From assembly GCA_018823175.1 (NCBI GenBank), contig JAHJIY010000081.1:1-64000 (forward strand): a DNA stretch of 64,000 bases. The letters are read 5' to 3'. This DNA is from Pseudomonadota bacterium. Lineage in GTDB: Bacteria > Desulfobacterota > Desulfobulbia > Desulfobulbales > JAHJIY01. This document shows positions 7,358 to 17,043 of this stretch, piece by piece. The position numbers were made by a program, and so were the translations under genes. The notes beneath the pieces were generated by a model, which was not told the origin of the DNA, did no database searches, and was given only the letters and a program-made list of their open reading frames with translations. Numbering within the stretch: the first letter of the stretch is position 1; each line of letters starts with the position of its first letter.

Positions 7358-8868
7358 CCATCTTTAATTCTTCGGCTTGGATAGTTGCGCCAATCATTAT
7401 CCCATTAATCGGCGGCCTTCTCTGCTTCCTGTGGCGGCGTGACACCTTTTTTATCGCTCTGTTCATCTCCCTGGCAAATCTCCTCAGTGTCACGACTCTC
7501 CTCCGACAATTTCTTCTTTTCGGACCGCTGCGCTACCGGATGGGAGGTTGGGAAGCGCCTCTGGGCATTGCTTTGCGCCTGCACGGCCCGGCGCTCCTGA
7601 TGCTTCTGATGACTGCCGTCAGTGGAATCGGGATCACCCTGTATGCCAGGGGATATTTTTCCTTCCGGATCTCAGCTCTGAAACACAATAACCGCCATGA
7701 ACAACAGGAACGATTTTTCTGGCCATTATGGCTGATGCTCTGGACCGCCTTAAACGCCCTGTTCCTATCCGGCGATATCTTCAACCTCTATGTCACCCTT
7801 GAACTTGTCAGTGTTTCAGCCGCCGCCCTGGCCGCATTATCCGGAAAACCCGCCTCCCAGATTGCGGCTTTCCGCTATCTTTTAGTCAGTCTGCTTGGTT
7901 CGTTAAGTTATCTGCTCGGGGTTGTTTTTGTTTATAAAACATATGGAATTCTTGATCTGGAGATGCTGCGCCAAATTGCCACCCCCGGGCCGGGATTACA
8001 GATGGCCCTGACCTTGATGACTCTTGGTCTCTTACTTAAAACAGCCTTGTTCCCTCTCCATTTCTGGCTTCCCCCGGCCCATGCCAACGCCCTGGCGCCG
8101 GTAAGTGCCATTCTTTCCGGCCTGGTCGTCAAGGGCTCTTTTTTTATCCTGTTCACTCTCTGGTTTGAAATTTTCGCCTCGAGCATCACGGCAAATGCCC
8201 TTGATCTGATCGGTCTTTTAGGGGCGGGTGCCGTGATCTGGGGTTCGCTCCAGGCAATTCGCCAACAGCGCTTAAAGTTATTGGTGACCTACTCGACGGT
8301 AGCGCAACTCGGTTATCTCTTTATCGCTTTCCCCCTGACCGCCACCGAGAACATCAGTCAGGAAGTATGGACGGCTGTGACGTTCATGGTCATGGCCCAT
8401 TCTTTTGCAAAAACAGCCATGTTTATGGCGGCCGGGACGATCTTTCTCCAGGTCGGTCATGATCGAATCAGGGACCTGGCCGGAATCAGAAAGAGTCTGC
8501 CGATTACCTCCTTTGCCTATGCGATTGCCGGGGTAAATCTGATCGGGTTGCCCCCCTCCGGCGGGTTTATCGGTAAATGGTTGCTGTTGACTGCCGCTCT
8601 GACTTCCGGGCAATGGCACTGGAGTCTGGTGATCATTGCCGGTAGCCTGCTGGCCTCTGTTTATGTCTTTCGGGTGGTCTCCCGCCTGTTCCTCACTCCC
8701 GACGAGGCCATTATCCAGGAATGCCGTCCTCATTCCCCGCTGCAGGAATGGCCAGCCCTGTTTCTTGCCATAATTGCTCTTTTACTGGGACTTATCGCCC
8801 CATATTTTTCACTTATTCTTGAAACAACAGAAATTGTCGCCAATCTGGCGCCGGGAGGAGGATTATGA
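7354..8868 (+). CDS. mrpD: Mrp antiporter-like subunit D, first copy
   Basis: A 504-residue ND4/ND5-type antiporter subunit with about 14 membrane helices. The helix-5 acidic residue is present in LYVTLELVSVSAAAL (Glu), and the helix-7 lysine region reads LLLKTALFPLHFWLPPAHAN, with PVSAILSGLVVK following. These charged residues form the proton path in complex I and Mrp relatives. Start and stop are both in 4-base overlaps with the neighbours. This copy is the best match to the classical MrpD. Confidence 0.9.
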   Translation: MTIFNSSAWIVAPIIIPLIGGLLCFLWRRDTFFIALFISLANLLSVTTLLRQFLLFGPLRYRMGGWEAPLGIALRLHGPALLMLLMTAVSGIGITLYARGYFSFRISALKHNNRHEQQERFFWPLWLMLWTALNALFLSGDIFNLYVTLELVSVSAAALAALSGKPASQIAAFRYLLVSLLGSLSYLLGVVFVYKTYGILDLEMLRQIATPGPGLQMALTLMTLGLLLKTALFPLHFWLPPAHANALAPVSAILSGLVVKGSFFILFTLWFEIFASSITANALDLIGLLGAGAVIWGSLQAIRQQRLKLLVTYSTVAQLGYLFIAFPLTATENISQEVWTAVTFMVMAHSFAKTAMFMAAGTIFLQVGHDRIRDLAGIRKSLPITSFAYAIAGVNLIGLPPSGGFIGKWLLLTAALTSGQWHWSLVIIAGSLLASVYVFRVVSRLFLTPDEAIIQECRPHSPLQEWPALFLAIIALLLGLIAPYFSLILETTEIVANLAPGGGL

Positions 8869-10361
8869 CCTGGCAGGGCTGGCTTCTAATCTGCATACTG
8901 CTCTCTTCATTTTTACCGGGCGTGATCATCTTCTCTTTGCCGGAGGATAAATACCGCTTTCGCACCAGTTTGAATATCTGCGGCGCGGTGATCAAAATCA
9001 TTTTCATTTTAATCATGAATGTCGGTATTTACTATGGTCACAGCTTTGAACTCAGATTACCGCTGATTCAGGGCATGGAGTTAATCCTCAACGCCGACCC
9101 CTTGTCCGCCCTGTTCACCACCCTTTCCAGTGTCCTCTGGTTATTGACCACCATCTACGCCGTGGGTTATCTGGAAGATTCTCCCAACCGCAGTCATTTT
9201 TTTGGTTATTTCAGCCTCTGCGTCACAGTGACCATCGGAATCGCCCTGGCCGGTAACCTGCTGACCTTTCTCCTTTTTTACGAAATGTTAACCATGACCA
9301 CTTATCCGCTGATCATCCATCGCGGCACCCCCCAGGCCTTGCGGGCCGGGCGCAATTATCTTATTTACACCATGAGCGGCGGCGCGGTTTTTCTGTTTGC
9401 CATAGTCTGGCTGCAAAGCATAACCGGACCGCTTGATTTTTCTGCCGCCGGCTTTTCTCCCCGGTTACTAGATACCCATCGAACAGCCCTTATTTTTATC
9501 TTTATCCTGCTGATCGCCGGGGTCGGGGTCAAGGGGGCTCTGGTCCCCCTGCATGGCTGGCTGCCTCAAGCCATGGTCGCGCCGGCCCCGGTCAGCGCCC
9601 TGCTCCATGCGGTCGCGGTGGTCAAAGCCGGCGCTTTTGGCATCATTCGCATTATCCTCTATGTGTATGGGATTGACAATATTTCCAGTCTCCATCTTTA
9701 TTCTTTTCTGATCGCCATTTCTTCGGTGACCATCATCTGGGGGTCAATCCGCGCCTTGCAGCAAAATGATCTCAAGCGGCTCCTGGCCTTTTCCACGGTC
9801 AGCCAGATATCATACATTACCCTGGGGATGAGCATGGCTGACCAGCCCCTTGCCATCATTGGCGGGCTGGTCCATCTCGTGCACCAGGGGCTGATGAAAA
9901 TCACCCTCTTCTTTTGTGCCGGCAACCTGGCTGAGACCCTGGGTATCCATAAAATCAGTGAAATGAAAGGCGTCGCCCGGCGGATGCCGTTGACGATGAC
10001 CGCTTTCACCATCGGCGCCCTGGGAATGATCGGCATTCCCCCAACCGTTGGCTTTGTCAGCAAATGGTATCTCGGTCTGGGCGCCCTGGCCCTGGGCAAT
10101 TGGTGGGTGCTGCTCATTCTAGCGGTCAGCAGCCTCCTTAATGCCGGCTATTTTTTGCCGATCATTATTACGGCCTGGTTTGGCAAACAAGAAGCCCATT
10201 GGCCTGAAGAACGTCGGTTTAACCGCTTTGAGACCCGCTTGATGCTGCTGCTGCCGCCCCTATTTACCGCTTTTGTGGTTATTGCGGCCGGGATAATCGC
10301 CAACGCCGAAATCAGTCCCCTGGCCTGGGTTAAGTTCATCATCAGGGAGTATGGCCTATGA
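8865..10361 (+). CDS. Mrp antiporter-like subunit, second copy (ND5/MrpA-N-like)
   Basis: A 498-residue antiporter-type membrane protein. Conserved segments are FLLFYEMLTMTTYPL (helix-5 Glu present), KGALVPLHGWLPQAM and APAPVSALLHAVAVVKAG (helix-7 and helix-8 Lys present). It could play the part of the N-terminal domain of MrpA, which in this operon is not fused to the MbhD and MbhE parts. It is translationally coupled on both sides by ATGA overlaps. Whether it is called MrpA or a second MrpD needs a tree. Confidence 0.85.
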   Translation: MTWQGWLLICILLSSFLPGVIIFSLPEDKYRFRTSLNICGAVIKIIFILIMNVGIYYGHSFELRLPLIQGMELILNADPLSALFTTLSSVLWLLTTIYAVGYLEDSPNRSHFFGYFSLCVTVTIGIALAGNLLTFLLFYEMLTMTTYPLIIHRGTPQALRAGRNYLIYTMSGGAVFLFAIVWLQSITGPLDFSAAGFSPRLLDTHRTALIFIFILLIAGVGVKGALVPLHGWLPQAMVAPAPVSALLHAVAVVKAGAFGIIRIILYVYGIDNISSLHLYSFLIAISSVTIIWGSIRALQQNDLKRLLAFSTVSQISYITLGMSMADQPLAIIGGLVHLVHQGLMKITLFFCAGNLAETLGIHKISEMKGVARRMPLTMTAFTIGALGMIGIPPTVGFVSKWYLGLGALALGNWWVLLILAVSSLLNAGYFLPIIITAWFGKQEAHWPEERRFNRFETRLMLLLPPLFTAFVVIAAGIIANAEISPLAWVKFIIREYGL

Positions 10362-12094
10362 TCAATGGTGATCTTACCCAGAGCATCTACCTCTTGCTTC
10401 TCTTTCTGATCGCCGGGACACCGCTGGTTTTGGCCGGGGCATGTTGCACGACAAAGGGGAAAATGGTCAGCCGATTTCTTCCTCTGGCCGCGGTCCCCGC
10501 CCTGCTTGCTTCCTACTTTGTCCCTGCGGAGATGGTGGTGGAGGTTCCCTGGTTTTTTATGAGCGGCCGCATGGGGCTTGATGGCCTGGGGCGACTTTTC
10601 CTCCCGGTCAGCGCTTTTATCTGGCTGCTCGCCGGCTTAAGCGGCCGAAAATACCTTGAAAGTGATCCGCACCGGGCTCGCTTTTCCTTTTTCTTTCTGA
10701 CCGCAATGGCCGGAAATTTCGGCCTTATTCTGGCCCGCGATATCCTGGGGTATTATCTCTTCTTTGCCTTGATGAGTTTTGCCGCCTTTGGCCTGGTAAT
10801 CCATAAGGGCACCAAAGAAGCGCATAAAGCAGCCCGGATTTATCTTTTATTCGTGATGATCGGCGAGATCGCCTTGTTCCTGGCCCTGGCTCTGATTGCC
10901 GATAAGACCAATACCCTTATGATGGCAAAGATCACCGACCCGGCGCTCTCCCCGGTGACCCTGTTCTTGCTCTTTACAGGTTTTGGCATAAAAATAGGGG
11001 TCCTGCCTCTACATGGCTGGATGGCTGAGTCCTACCAGGCCACCCCGGTGCCGGCCGCCACGGCCCTGGCCGGGGCGATGGTAAACGCCGGTCTTTTGGG
11101 CTGGCTCCGCTTTATCCCCTTAAGCGAAATTGTCTCGCCAAACGGCGCCCTGCTCTTCATGATCCTCGGCGCCCTGGCGGCCTTATACGGGATAATTGTC
11201 GGACTGACTGAAAAAAGGGCCGGGGCAATTCTTGCCTATTCGAGCATCAGTCAAATGGGACTGATGACCGTTGTTTTCGGTTTGGGCCTTACCGGATTTG
11301 AGGCCGGACGTCAGGCTCTTTTAATTCTGATGATCTACACAACCCATCACTCCCTGGCCAAAACCAGTCTGTTTCTCGGCTATGGTGTGATGAAAAGCCA
11401 GCCAAGAGATCCATCCAAATGGCAACTCGCCGGACTATATCTCCCGGCCCTGGCCCTGGCCGGTCTGCCCTTTACCAGTGGCGCCGTCGCCAAGAGCGCC
11501 TTTAAAGAATTTGCGATCTCGAACGGTGAGCCATGGCTGGGTTTAAGCGGTTTTTTTCTGCCCCTAACCGCGATCGGCACCACGGTACTGGTCTTGCATT
11601 TTATCGAAGTCGTCCAGCGGAATGAAGGCCCGACAACCGGTATTAAACCGGTCGACCGGAACAGTTGGTGGCTAAGTCTGCTCGCCGTGGCCCTGACCAT
11701 CTGGCTGTGGCCTGCGGCATCTATTCAGGCCAGTCATACCTTAGAGCCGATCAAGATCTGGCAGGCAATATGGCCAGTGATCACCGGCGGCCTGCTATAT
11801 CTTGTCTGGCCAATGGTTGCCACCCGCAAAAAAAATGAAAAAAATGATTACTTTCCAGAGATCTCTTCACTAACCGGAAATACTACCGAATTTGACTGGA
11901 CAGGCAAATTAAATCGAGTCGCAAAATGGTTTCAACAAAATGGAAAAACAAGGAAAATCGATTGGGGCAAGAGGGATAGCGCGGCCAAAATCGATCTGCG
12001 CCTGCGCCAGACCGAAAAAATTATGCAAAGATGGACGATTGTCGGTTTATCGTATCTGTTGCTTGGGATCGCGCTATATTTTCTATTGATTTGA
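10358..12094 (+). CDS. Mrp antiporter-like subunit, third copy
   Basis: A 578-residue ND5/NuoL-like membrane protein with a soluble, basic stretch (about residues 490-555) before a final hydrophobic helix. The helix-7 region is kept (GFGIKIGVLPLHGWMAES, then PVPAATALAGAMVNAG), but the helix-5 acidic residue is missing: the aligned segment reads GYYLFFALMSFAAFGLVIH, with Ala where the sister subunit has Glu. The terminal helix after a long linker recalls the lateral helix of NuoL, though it is shorter. The gene ends four bases before the end of the convergent ACP gene at 12099, so there is no room for a terminator between them. Confidence 0.85.
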   Translation: MINGDLTQSIYLLLLFLIAGTPLVLAGACCTTKGKMVSRFLPLAAVPALLASYFVPAEMVVEVPWFFMSGRMGLDGLGRLFLPVSAFIWLLAGLSGRKYLESDPHRARFSFFFLTAMAGNFGLILARDILGYYLFFALMSFAAFGLVIHKGTKEAHKAARIYLLFVMIGEIALFLALALIADKTNTLMMAKITDPALSPVTLFLLFTGFGIKIGVLPLHGWMAESYQATPVPAATALAGAMVNAGLLGWLRFIPLSEIVSPNGALLFMILGALAALYGIIVGLTEKRAGAILAYSSISQMGLMTVVFGLGLTGFEAGRQALLILMIYTTHHSLAKTSLFLGYGVMKSQPRDPSKWQLAGLYLPALALAGLPFTSGAVAKSAFKEFAISNGEPWLGLSGFFLPLTAIGTTVLVLHFIEVVQRNEGPTTGIKPVDRNSWWLSLLAVALTIWLWPAASIQASHTLEPIKIWQAIWPVITGGLLYLVWPMVATRKKNEKNDYFPEISSLTGNTTEFDWTGKLNRVAKWFQQNGKTRKIDWGKRDSAAKIDLRLRQTEKIMQRWTIVGLSYLLLGIALYFLLI

Positions 12095-12098
12095 CCTT

Positions 12099-12359
12099 CT
12101 AACTTCGATTAGTCCTGACAAAATCAGCCAGGCTTTTCAGAGTGGCCAGGACCTCGCGGCTGGTCTCTTCCGAGTCGATCCTGACCTTATAACGATTCTG
12201 GACCGTAAAGACTATTTCCACCGCGTCAAGGGAGTCAATATCCAGAGGCGATTCCGGGCCGATCAATGATGCGGTCGGCGAGATATCAGCAAAGACAGGA
12301 TTTTTAATCTTGCAGACCTCGCAGATCATTTCGACTAATTCTTTCTCTAATTCATCCAT
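12099..12359 (-). CDS. Acyl carrier protein
   Basis: An 86-residue acidic, helical protein with the phosphopantetheine attachment motif DIDSLDAVEIV (Ser at about residue 42). It would carry acyl intermediates as thioesters. It is the last gene of the minus-strand lipid cluster and is separated from the ABC permease upstream by about 30 bases. It differs clearly in sequence from the second carrier protein at 27870, so the two may serve different ketosynthase steps. Confidence 0.92.
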   Translation of the reverse strand: MDELEKELVEMICEVCKIKNPVFADISPTASLIGPESPLDIDSLDAVEIVFTVQNRYKVRIDSEETSREVLATLKSLADFVRTNRS

Positions 12360-12388
12360 GTAAAAACCCCAATCAGGTAAAAATTACG

Positions 12389-13705
12389 TCAGGAACCGGT
12401 GGTGGCCCGCCTAGAAAAAATCAGCCAGGCCACAAAAGCGGTGGCCCCGGAAAACAGAAGGAGCAAGGATAATTCACCGGTTACGGCGCTGACCTTCCCC
12501 CCCCGGATAAAGATATTTAAAAACGCCTTAAGCCCCCAGCCAATGGGCGAAATAACACTGAGTTTCTGCATTATTGCCGGCATGGCGTAAACCGGCACCA
12601 TGACGCCGCCGATGGCCGAGGCAGCGACCACCGAAATTGAGCCGAACATCGAGGCCTGTTCATAGGTTTTACATATTGTCCCCAGCATAATGCCATAACA
12701 GGTCGCAGCCAGCGAGGCAGCCAGCACAACGATCAGGGCGGCCTCCCACTCGGGACCCAAGCGGAATGACTCCAGGCCGAGAAGGGGCAGCACAAATCTG
12801 CCAAGCAGGTAAATCAGAGTGAACTGGGCACAACAGACCAGCATAAAAGCAATGATCTTACCGGCCAGAATAACCGAATAGGCAACCGGCATACTCATCA
12901 GGCGTGACAGCGTCTCTTCCTGACGTTCCTTGATCAGGGAACCGGCCATCGGGATCACAATAAAGAACATCCCGAACAGGGCCCAGGCCGGCACATTATG
13001 CTGGACCGGGGTCGGCACAACCGCCAGACCATCCCTGGAGGCCGAAGCGGCCCGCACCTTCAAGATCGGGTCGGTCGACATTTTAAGATCAAAGGGCGGC
13101 ACCTTGATATACTCGGCAAAATTACCGGCCGATTTTTTCATCTCGGTTTCCACATATTCCGGAAGGAGCCGGGAAAGAAGGTCAATCTTGGTCCTTACCT
13201 CATACTCCATCAGGACCATGGCCAGAGAATTCTGCATGGCGGACCGGAAGCCTCCCATCACCGTAGGATCAAATAAAATCCGCAACTCGGGGGCCGCCCC
13301 TTTTTTGACCGGGGTATCAGCCGTCAACGAAGATCTGACCTCTGATTCCGCCTCGGCAATCATCCCGCTGGTAGTCCCGGCCGGGATGATGATCCCGGCC
13401 TGAAAATCACCACCGGCCACCAGGTCGATGGCCATTTCTTCCGAGATTGTCTCGCCGGCAATTGCCGTAACCATCTCGACCCGAGACATCCGCTCGATTA
13501 TCTGCTTACCCAGTTCTCCCTGGTCCTGATCAACCAAAATGACCCGGGCTGCGGTCTCCCCCATTAATTTATAAACATTATTCTGGACCAGGGTGATAAT
13601 CACCACCAGCACGGCCGGCATCACAAAAAGGACCAGCAAACCGGCCCGGTCCCGCCAGAGAAGCAGAAGATCCTTAACTAAGGTCGCAAATAATTTGCCA
13701 AACAT
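12389..13705 (-). CDS. ABC-2 type transporter permease
   Basis: A 438-residue permease with one N-terminal helix (LLVLFVMPAVLVVIITLVQN), a large extracytoplasmic domain of about 200 residues, then five to six helices (FGMFFIVIPMAGSLIKERQEETLSRLMSMP is the conserved ABC-2 segment, followed by helices to the C-terminus). This is the YhhJ/LinK-type layout used for export of drugs or lipids. It follows the ATP-binding gene by 9 bases and must form the exporter with it. Context suggests the substrate is the product or precursor of this cluster. Confidence 0.88.
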   Translation of the reverse strand: MFGKLFATLVKDLLLLWRDRAGLLVLFVMPAVLVVIITLVQNNVYKLMGETAARVILVDQDQGELGKQIIERMSRVEMVTAIAGETISEEMAIDLVAGGDFQAGIIIPAGTTSGMIAEAESEVRSSLTADTPVKKGAAPELRILFDPTVMGGFRSAMQNSLAMVLMEYEVRTKIDLLSRLLPEYVETEMKKSAGNFAEYIKVPPFDLKMSTDPILKVRAASASRDGLAVVPTPVQHNVPAWALFGMFFIVIPMAGSLIKERQEETLSRLMSMPVAYSVILAGKIIAFMLVCCAQFTLIYLLGRFVLPLLGLESFRLGPEWEAALIVVLAASLAATCYGIMLGTICKTYEQASMFGSISVVAASAIGGVMVPVYAMPAIMQKLSVISPIGWGLKAFLNIFIRGGKVSAVTGELSLLLLFSGATAFVAWLIFSRRATTGS

Positions 13706-13714
13706 TCTAAATCC

Positions 13715-14479
13715 CTAATCTCTTAATTTACGACCGGTTAATGAAAAGAACATGTCCTGCAAAGTATCATGCCCACCATCTTTCATCAGTTCTCCCGGCT
13801 TGCCCTGGGAAAGGACCCGGCCACTATCCATGATTGCCACTTCCGAACATAGCCGCTCTGCCTCTTCCATATAATGGGTGGTATAAACCATGGTTGTTCC
13901 TGCCTGGTTGAGCGCGGCCAGACGGGCCAGGATCATATCCCGGGACTGGGCATCAATGCCGACCGTCGGTTCATCGAGAAAAAGCAGTTTCGGCTGATGG
14001 AGGATACCGACCGCCAGATTGACCCGCCGCTTCATGCCACCGGAATAGGTTTCGACCAGCTGATCGGCCTTGGGCAGTAAACCAACGAAATCGAGACATT
14101 CGTCGATCCGTGAGCCCAGCGCCCGACCCTTGATGCCGTATAGCTTACCGAAATAACGCAAATTCTCCCGGGCGGTAAGCTGCCGATAAAGGGCGATCTC
14201 CTGAGGAACGAGACCGATCATCTCCTTTACCTTGTCGGCCTGACGGCGGGTATCGGCGCCAAAGATCATAACCGTACCCCGACTGGCCCGAAGCAGACTG
14301 CTCATGATTGAGATCGCAGTGGTCTTACCGGCGCCATTTGGCCCCAGTAACCCGAAAATGTCCCCTTCCCGGATGACAATACTAAAGCCGTCCAGGGCCG
14401 GCCGGCCACAGCCCTTATACAACTTGACCAGTCCCGAGGCCTCAAGGGCAATGGTCTGCTCTTTATTCGTCGCCGCCAT
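13715..14479 (-). CDS. ABC transporter ATP-binding protein
   Basis: A 254-residue ATPase starting at the ATG at 14479; the in-frame sequence up to 14575 overlaps the radical SAM gene and is not needed. Walker A GPNGAGKTT, Q-loop GLVPQEIALY, signature YSGGMKRR, Walker B LLFLDEPTVGID and the switch His (TTHYMEEAE) are all present, so it is catalytically complete. It overlaps the upstream radical SAM gene end by 17 bases and precedes its permease, which makes a two-gene ABC-2 exporter inside the lipid cluster. Confidence 0.92.
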   Translation of the reverse strand: MAATNKEQTIALEASGLVKLYKGCGRPALDGFSIVIREGDIFGLLGPNGAGKTTAISIMSSLLRASRGTVMIFGADTRRQADKVKEMIGLVPQEIALYRQLTARENLRYFGKLYGIKGRALGSRIDECLDFVGLLPKADQLVETYSGGMKRRVNLAVGILHQPKLLFLDEPTVGIDAQSRDMILARLAALNQAGTTMVYTTHYMEEAERLCSEVAIMDSGRVLSQGKPGELMKDGGHDTLQDMFFSLTGRKLRD

Positions 14480-15935
14480 CTCCAAGCCTCTTGTTGCTCC
14501 GCGCGAATCTGACAAAATCAAAAAAATTAACGATAAAACGACGCCAACTGTCCGGCGAACGCCACAACATGGCAAAAAAACCGAACAGTACTTTGGGCCT
14601 CTTGTAGTGATTTTTATAATACTGGATAAAGAGTTCTTCCATTCTCTCCCGATTCATGCCGTGCGGAATAAATCTGAAGCTCATGCAATCCATCTTGGCC
14701 CAGTCTTCCTCAAACTCGCCAAGTTCGTGAATTTTCTGATAGATCGGGGAGCCCGGAAACGGAGTGAACTTGGCCAGGTTAAAATCATCAATCGGCAGCG
14801 AGAACACATAATCCATACTCTTCTGGATGCTGCTCTCGGATTCGCCGGGCAGCCCCATCATTAATAACCCCTTGGTCCTGATCCCCGCCTTTTTGATTAA
14901 CCGGATCTTCTCAGCCAGCATTTCAAGATCGGCATTCTGGCGATGCTGGGCCAGCAGATCCGGATCACCGGTCTCGATCCCCAGGCTGATCATCCAGCAG
15001 CCGGCCTTTTTCATCAACACCAGCAGATCAAAATCAATATGCTCGGCCCGAACCGCACAGTTAAAGGTCATACCCAGCGGCCGCTCGATCATCATGGCGG
15101 CAAAGGCCTCGACCCGTTGGCGGTTAAAGGTAAACTGGTCGTCATAAAAATTAATATGGCGAATGCCGAATTTTTCCTTCAGATAACACAGATGCTTATA
15201 CAGATACTCGGCCGAATTATAGCGAAAATTACGCCGGAAAACGGAGCGGTCACAATAGCTGCAGGCATACGGGCAACCACGACTGGAGATACAGGAGGTA
15301 TTGGGAGCGGTTGGATAATTGAAGATGGGCAGCATATAGGCATCAGGGTACCCGGCCAATTTTTCATAGGCGGGAAAGGGCAGCGTATCAAGCTCCAGGC
15401 GAGATTCCCGGTAGCCGTTATAGATGATCTCGCCATTACCGTCCCGAAATATAACCCCGGCGATGCCAACCGGATCATGTCTTCCGGCCTGAAGCAATTC
15501 AGTCAGGGTCTGTTCCCCTTCACCCACCACCACAAAATCAACCGCCGGGAAATCGGCCAGCACCTTCTCACGCAGCGCCGAAACGTGAACTCCGCCAAAT
15601 ATTGCGCGCACTCCCGGCCGCTGGGCCTTGACCATCTCGACAATCCGGACCCCATCGTGAAAACTTGAGGTCGTACAACTAAGCCCGATATAGGCTGGTT
15701 TCTTTTCCCTGATGTAATCAATAATCAACGAGTCGGACTCGGGGTGGGCATAACAGTCGATGATATCCGCCCCAAACCCCTCCCGCTCAAGATATGCGGC
15801 AATACTGGCCAGTCCCAGCGGCGGCATGATGTTGGCCGTTCGCGATATATCCTGTGCCGCCGCCTCCTTCCGATAACCAAGGGGATGAATCAGCAGAATC
15901 CTTTTCTGGTCAAGATCTGAAATATTTTCCGTCAT
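14463..15935 (-). CDS. B12-binding radical SAM enzyme (first of three)
   Basis: A 490-residue protein with an N-terminal cobalamin-binding-type domain (about residues 10-150; PPLGLASIAAYLEREGF, GLSCTTSSFHDG, IFGGVHVSAL, VVVGEGEQTL) and a radical SAM domain from about 200 with the cluster motif CPYACSYC. The layout is that of the COG1032/BchE class, which perform methyl transfers or cyclisations on unactivated carbons. The C-terminal 100 residues are basic and aromatic (RPKVLFGFFAMLWRSP, FIVNFFDFVRFARS), which may sit at the membrane. It lies between a ketosynthase and the ABC exporter genes. The reaction is unknown; action on the acyl chain is inferred from context only. Confidence 0.88.
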   Translation of the reverse strand: MTENISDLDQKRILLIHPLGYRKEAAAQDISRTANIMPPLGLASIAAYLEREGFGADIIDCYAHPESDSLIIDYIREKKPAYIGLSCTTSSFHDGVRIVEMVKAQRPGVRAIFGGVHVSALREKVLADFPAVDFVVVGEGEQTLTELLQAGRHDPVGIAGVIFRDGNGEIIYNGYRESRLELDTLPFPAYEKLAGYPDAYMLPIFNYPTAPNTSCISSRGCPYACSYCDRSVFRRNFRYNSAEYLYKHLCYLKEKFGIRHINFYDDQFTFNRQRVEAFAAMMIERPLGMTFNCAVRAEHIDFDLLVLMKKAGCWMISLGIETGDPDLLAQHRQNADLEMLAEKIRLIKKAGIRTKGLLMMGLPGESESSIQKSMDYVFSLPIDDFNLAKFTPFPGSPIYQKIHELGEFEEDWAKMDCMSFRFIPHGMNRERMEELFIQYYKNHYKRPKVLFGFFAMLWRSPDSWRRFIVNFFDFVRFARSNKRLGDGGDE

Positions 15936-15936
15936 T

Positions 15937-17043
15937 TTATTCCTTACCTGTCTTGTTCAACAGAACTGCCGCATTAATTCCGCCAAAGCCTGAATTGCAG
16001 CTGATAATTGATGGATGGACAAGATCAAACATCCTGTCCCCGGCACGATTGCCCAATGCCTGATCCGGTTCTGCCAGGCCGACGGTCGGGGGGATCTTCC
16101 CGGCCGCCAGGCTTTTTATCGCCACCGCCAGCTCAATGACCCCGGCGGCTCCCAGACAATGGCCGATCGCCCCCTTAATCGAATGAAACGGGACCAAAGG
16201 GGGAAACATCTCCCGAAAGGCCTTGATCTCCATCGCGTCATTAAATCTGGTACCGGTGCCATGGGCGTTAATCGCCCCGACTGGATGTCGGCCATAGTCA
16301 GTACAACAAGCAAGGGCCCGAAGTAAGCCGCTGGCCTCCCGACATGGCGCCGTGATATGACCGGCATCGCCCGATACGCCCCAACTTGCAACCACCGCCA
16401 GGATCGGCCAGTTTCGCCGCCGGGCCTCTGCGCGACTGGTAACTAACAAGGCCCCACCCCCTTCGCCCAAAACCAGACCTTCCCGATTTTGATCAAAGGG
16501 GCGACATTTATCTTTAGCCAAGGCATGAAGTCTGGCAAACCCGCTTACCACAAAATTACTCAAAAGGTCGATCCCGAAAACCAGAAATGATCCGGCGCCA
16601 TCCTCGTATCGCACCCGCTGGGCCGCGTCAATTACCGCCAGAGTCCCGGAAGCGCAGGCCGCGCTGACCGTCGACACCGGTCCTTTCAGGCCGAGTTTTC
16701 CGGAAATAAGCCAGCCCAGTTCCCAAGGCTGGCCGGGCCAGGGTCCGGTTCCATCATCCAGCAATTCATCCGGCGCGCCTTTGGTCGTTGACACAACCAG
16801 GCCGGTCTCGGCCGGGAGATCCGGCAGATATTCACAAATCAGGCCGATCAGTTGTTGCAACCGGGCACCTGAACCGACCGGCGCCTTGAGCCCGGCAACC
16901 GCGCCCACCGGCCATTTAGCCAGAGGACCGCTGAGCTGATCGACCGCCAGAGCGGACCGCCCGTTTTGCAATCCATGCCAGGTCTGGTCCAGATCACCCA
17001 GGGCGGTAACGGCAACTGCGGCGGCAATAACAACCTCGTTCAT
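15937..17043 (-). CDS. Beta-ketoacyl-ACP synthase (FabF/KAS II-like)
   Basis: A 368-residue condensing enzyme. The start at 17043 overlaps the thioesterase stop as ATGA, which supports it over an in-frame start at 17064. Catalytic residues are present: Cys in TVSAACASGTLAV, His in INAHGTGTRFND and His in SIKGAIGHCLGAAG. It is somewhat shorter than FabF (about 410), mainly in the N-terminal half. It would extend an ACP-bound chain by two carbons with malonyl-ACP. It ends one base before the radical SAM start, so the two are likely cotranscribed. Confidence 0.9.
   Translation of the reverse strand: MNEVVIAAAVAVTALGDLDQTWHGLQNGRSALAVDQLSGPLAKWPVGAVAGLKAPVGSGARLQQLIGLICEYLPDLPAETGLVVSTTKGAPDELLDDGTGPWPGQPWELGWLISGKLGLKGPVSTVSAACASGTLAVIDAAQRVRYEDGAGSFLVFGIDLLSNFVVSGFARLHALAKDKCRPFDQNREGLVLGEGGGALLVTSRAEARRRNWPILAVVASWGVSGDAGHITAPCREASGLLRALACCTDYGRHPVGAINAHGTGTRFNDAMEIKAFREMFPPLVPFHSIKGAIGHCLGAAGVIELAVAIKSLAAGKIPPTVGLAEPDQALGNRAGDRMFDLVHPSIISCNSGFGGINAAVLLNKTGKE

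Noticed and set aside
14943-15668. 241-codon plus-strand frame opposite the first radical SAM gene
   Set aside because: Antisense shadow of a protein with intact CxxxCxxC; no family match.
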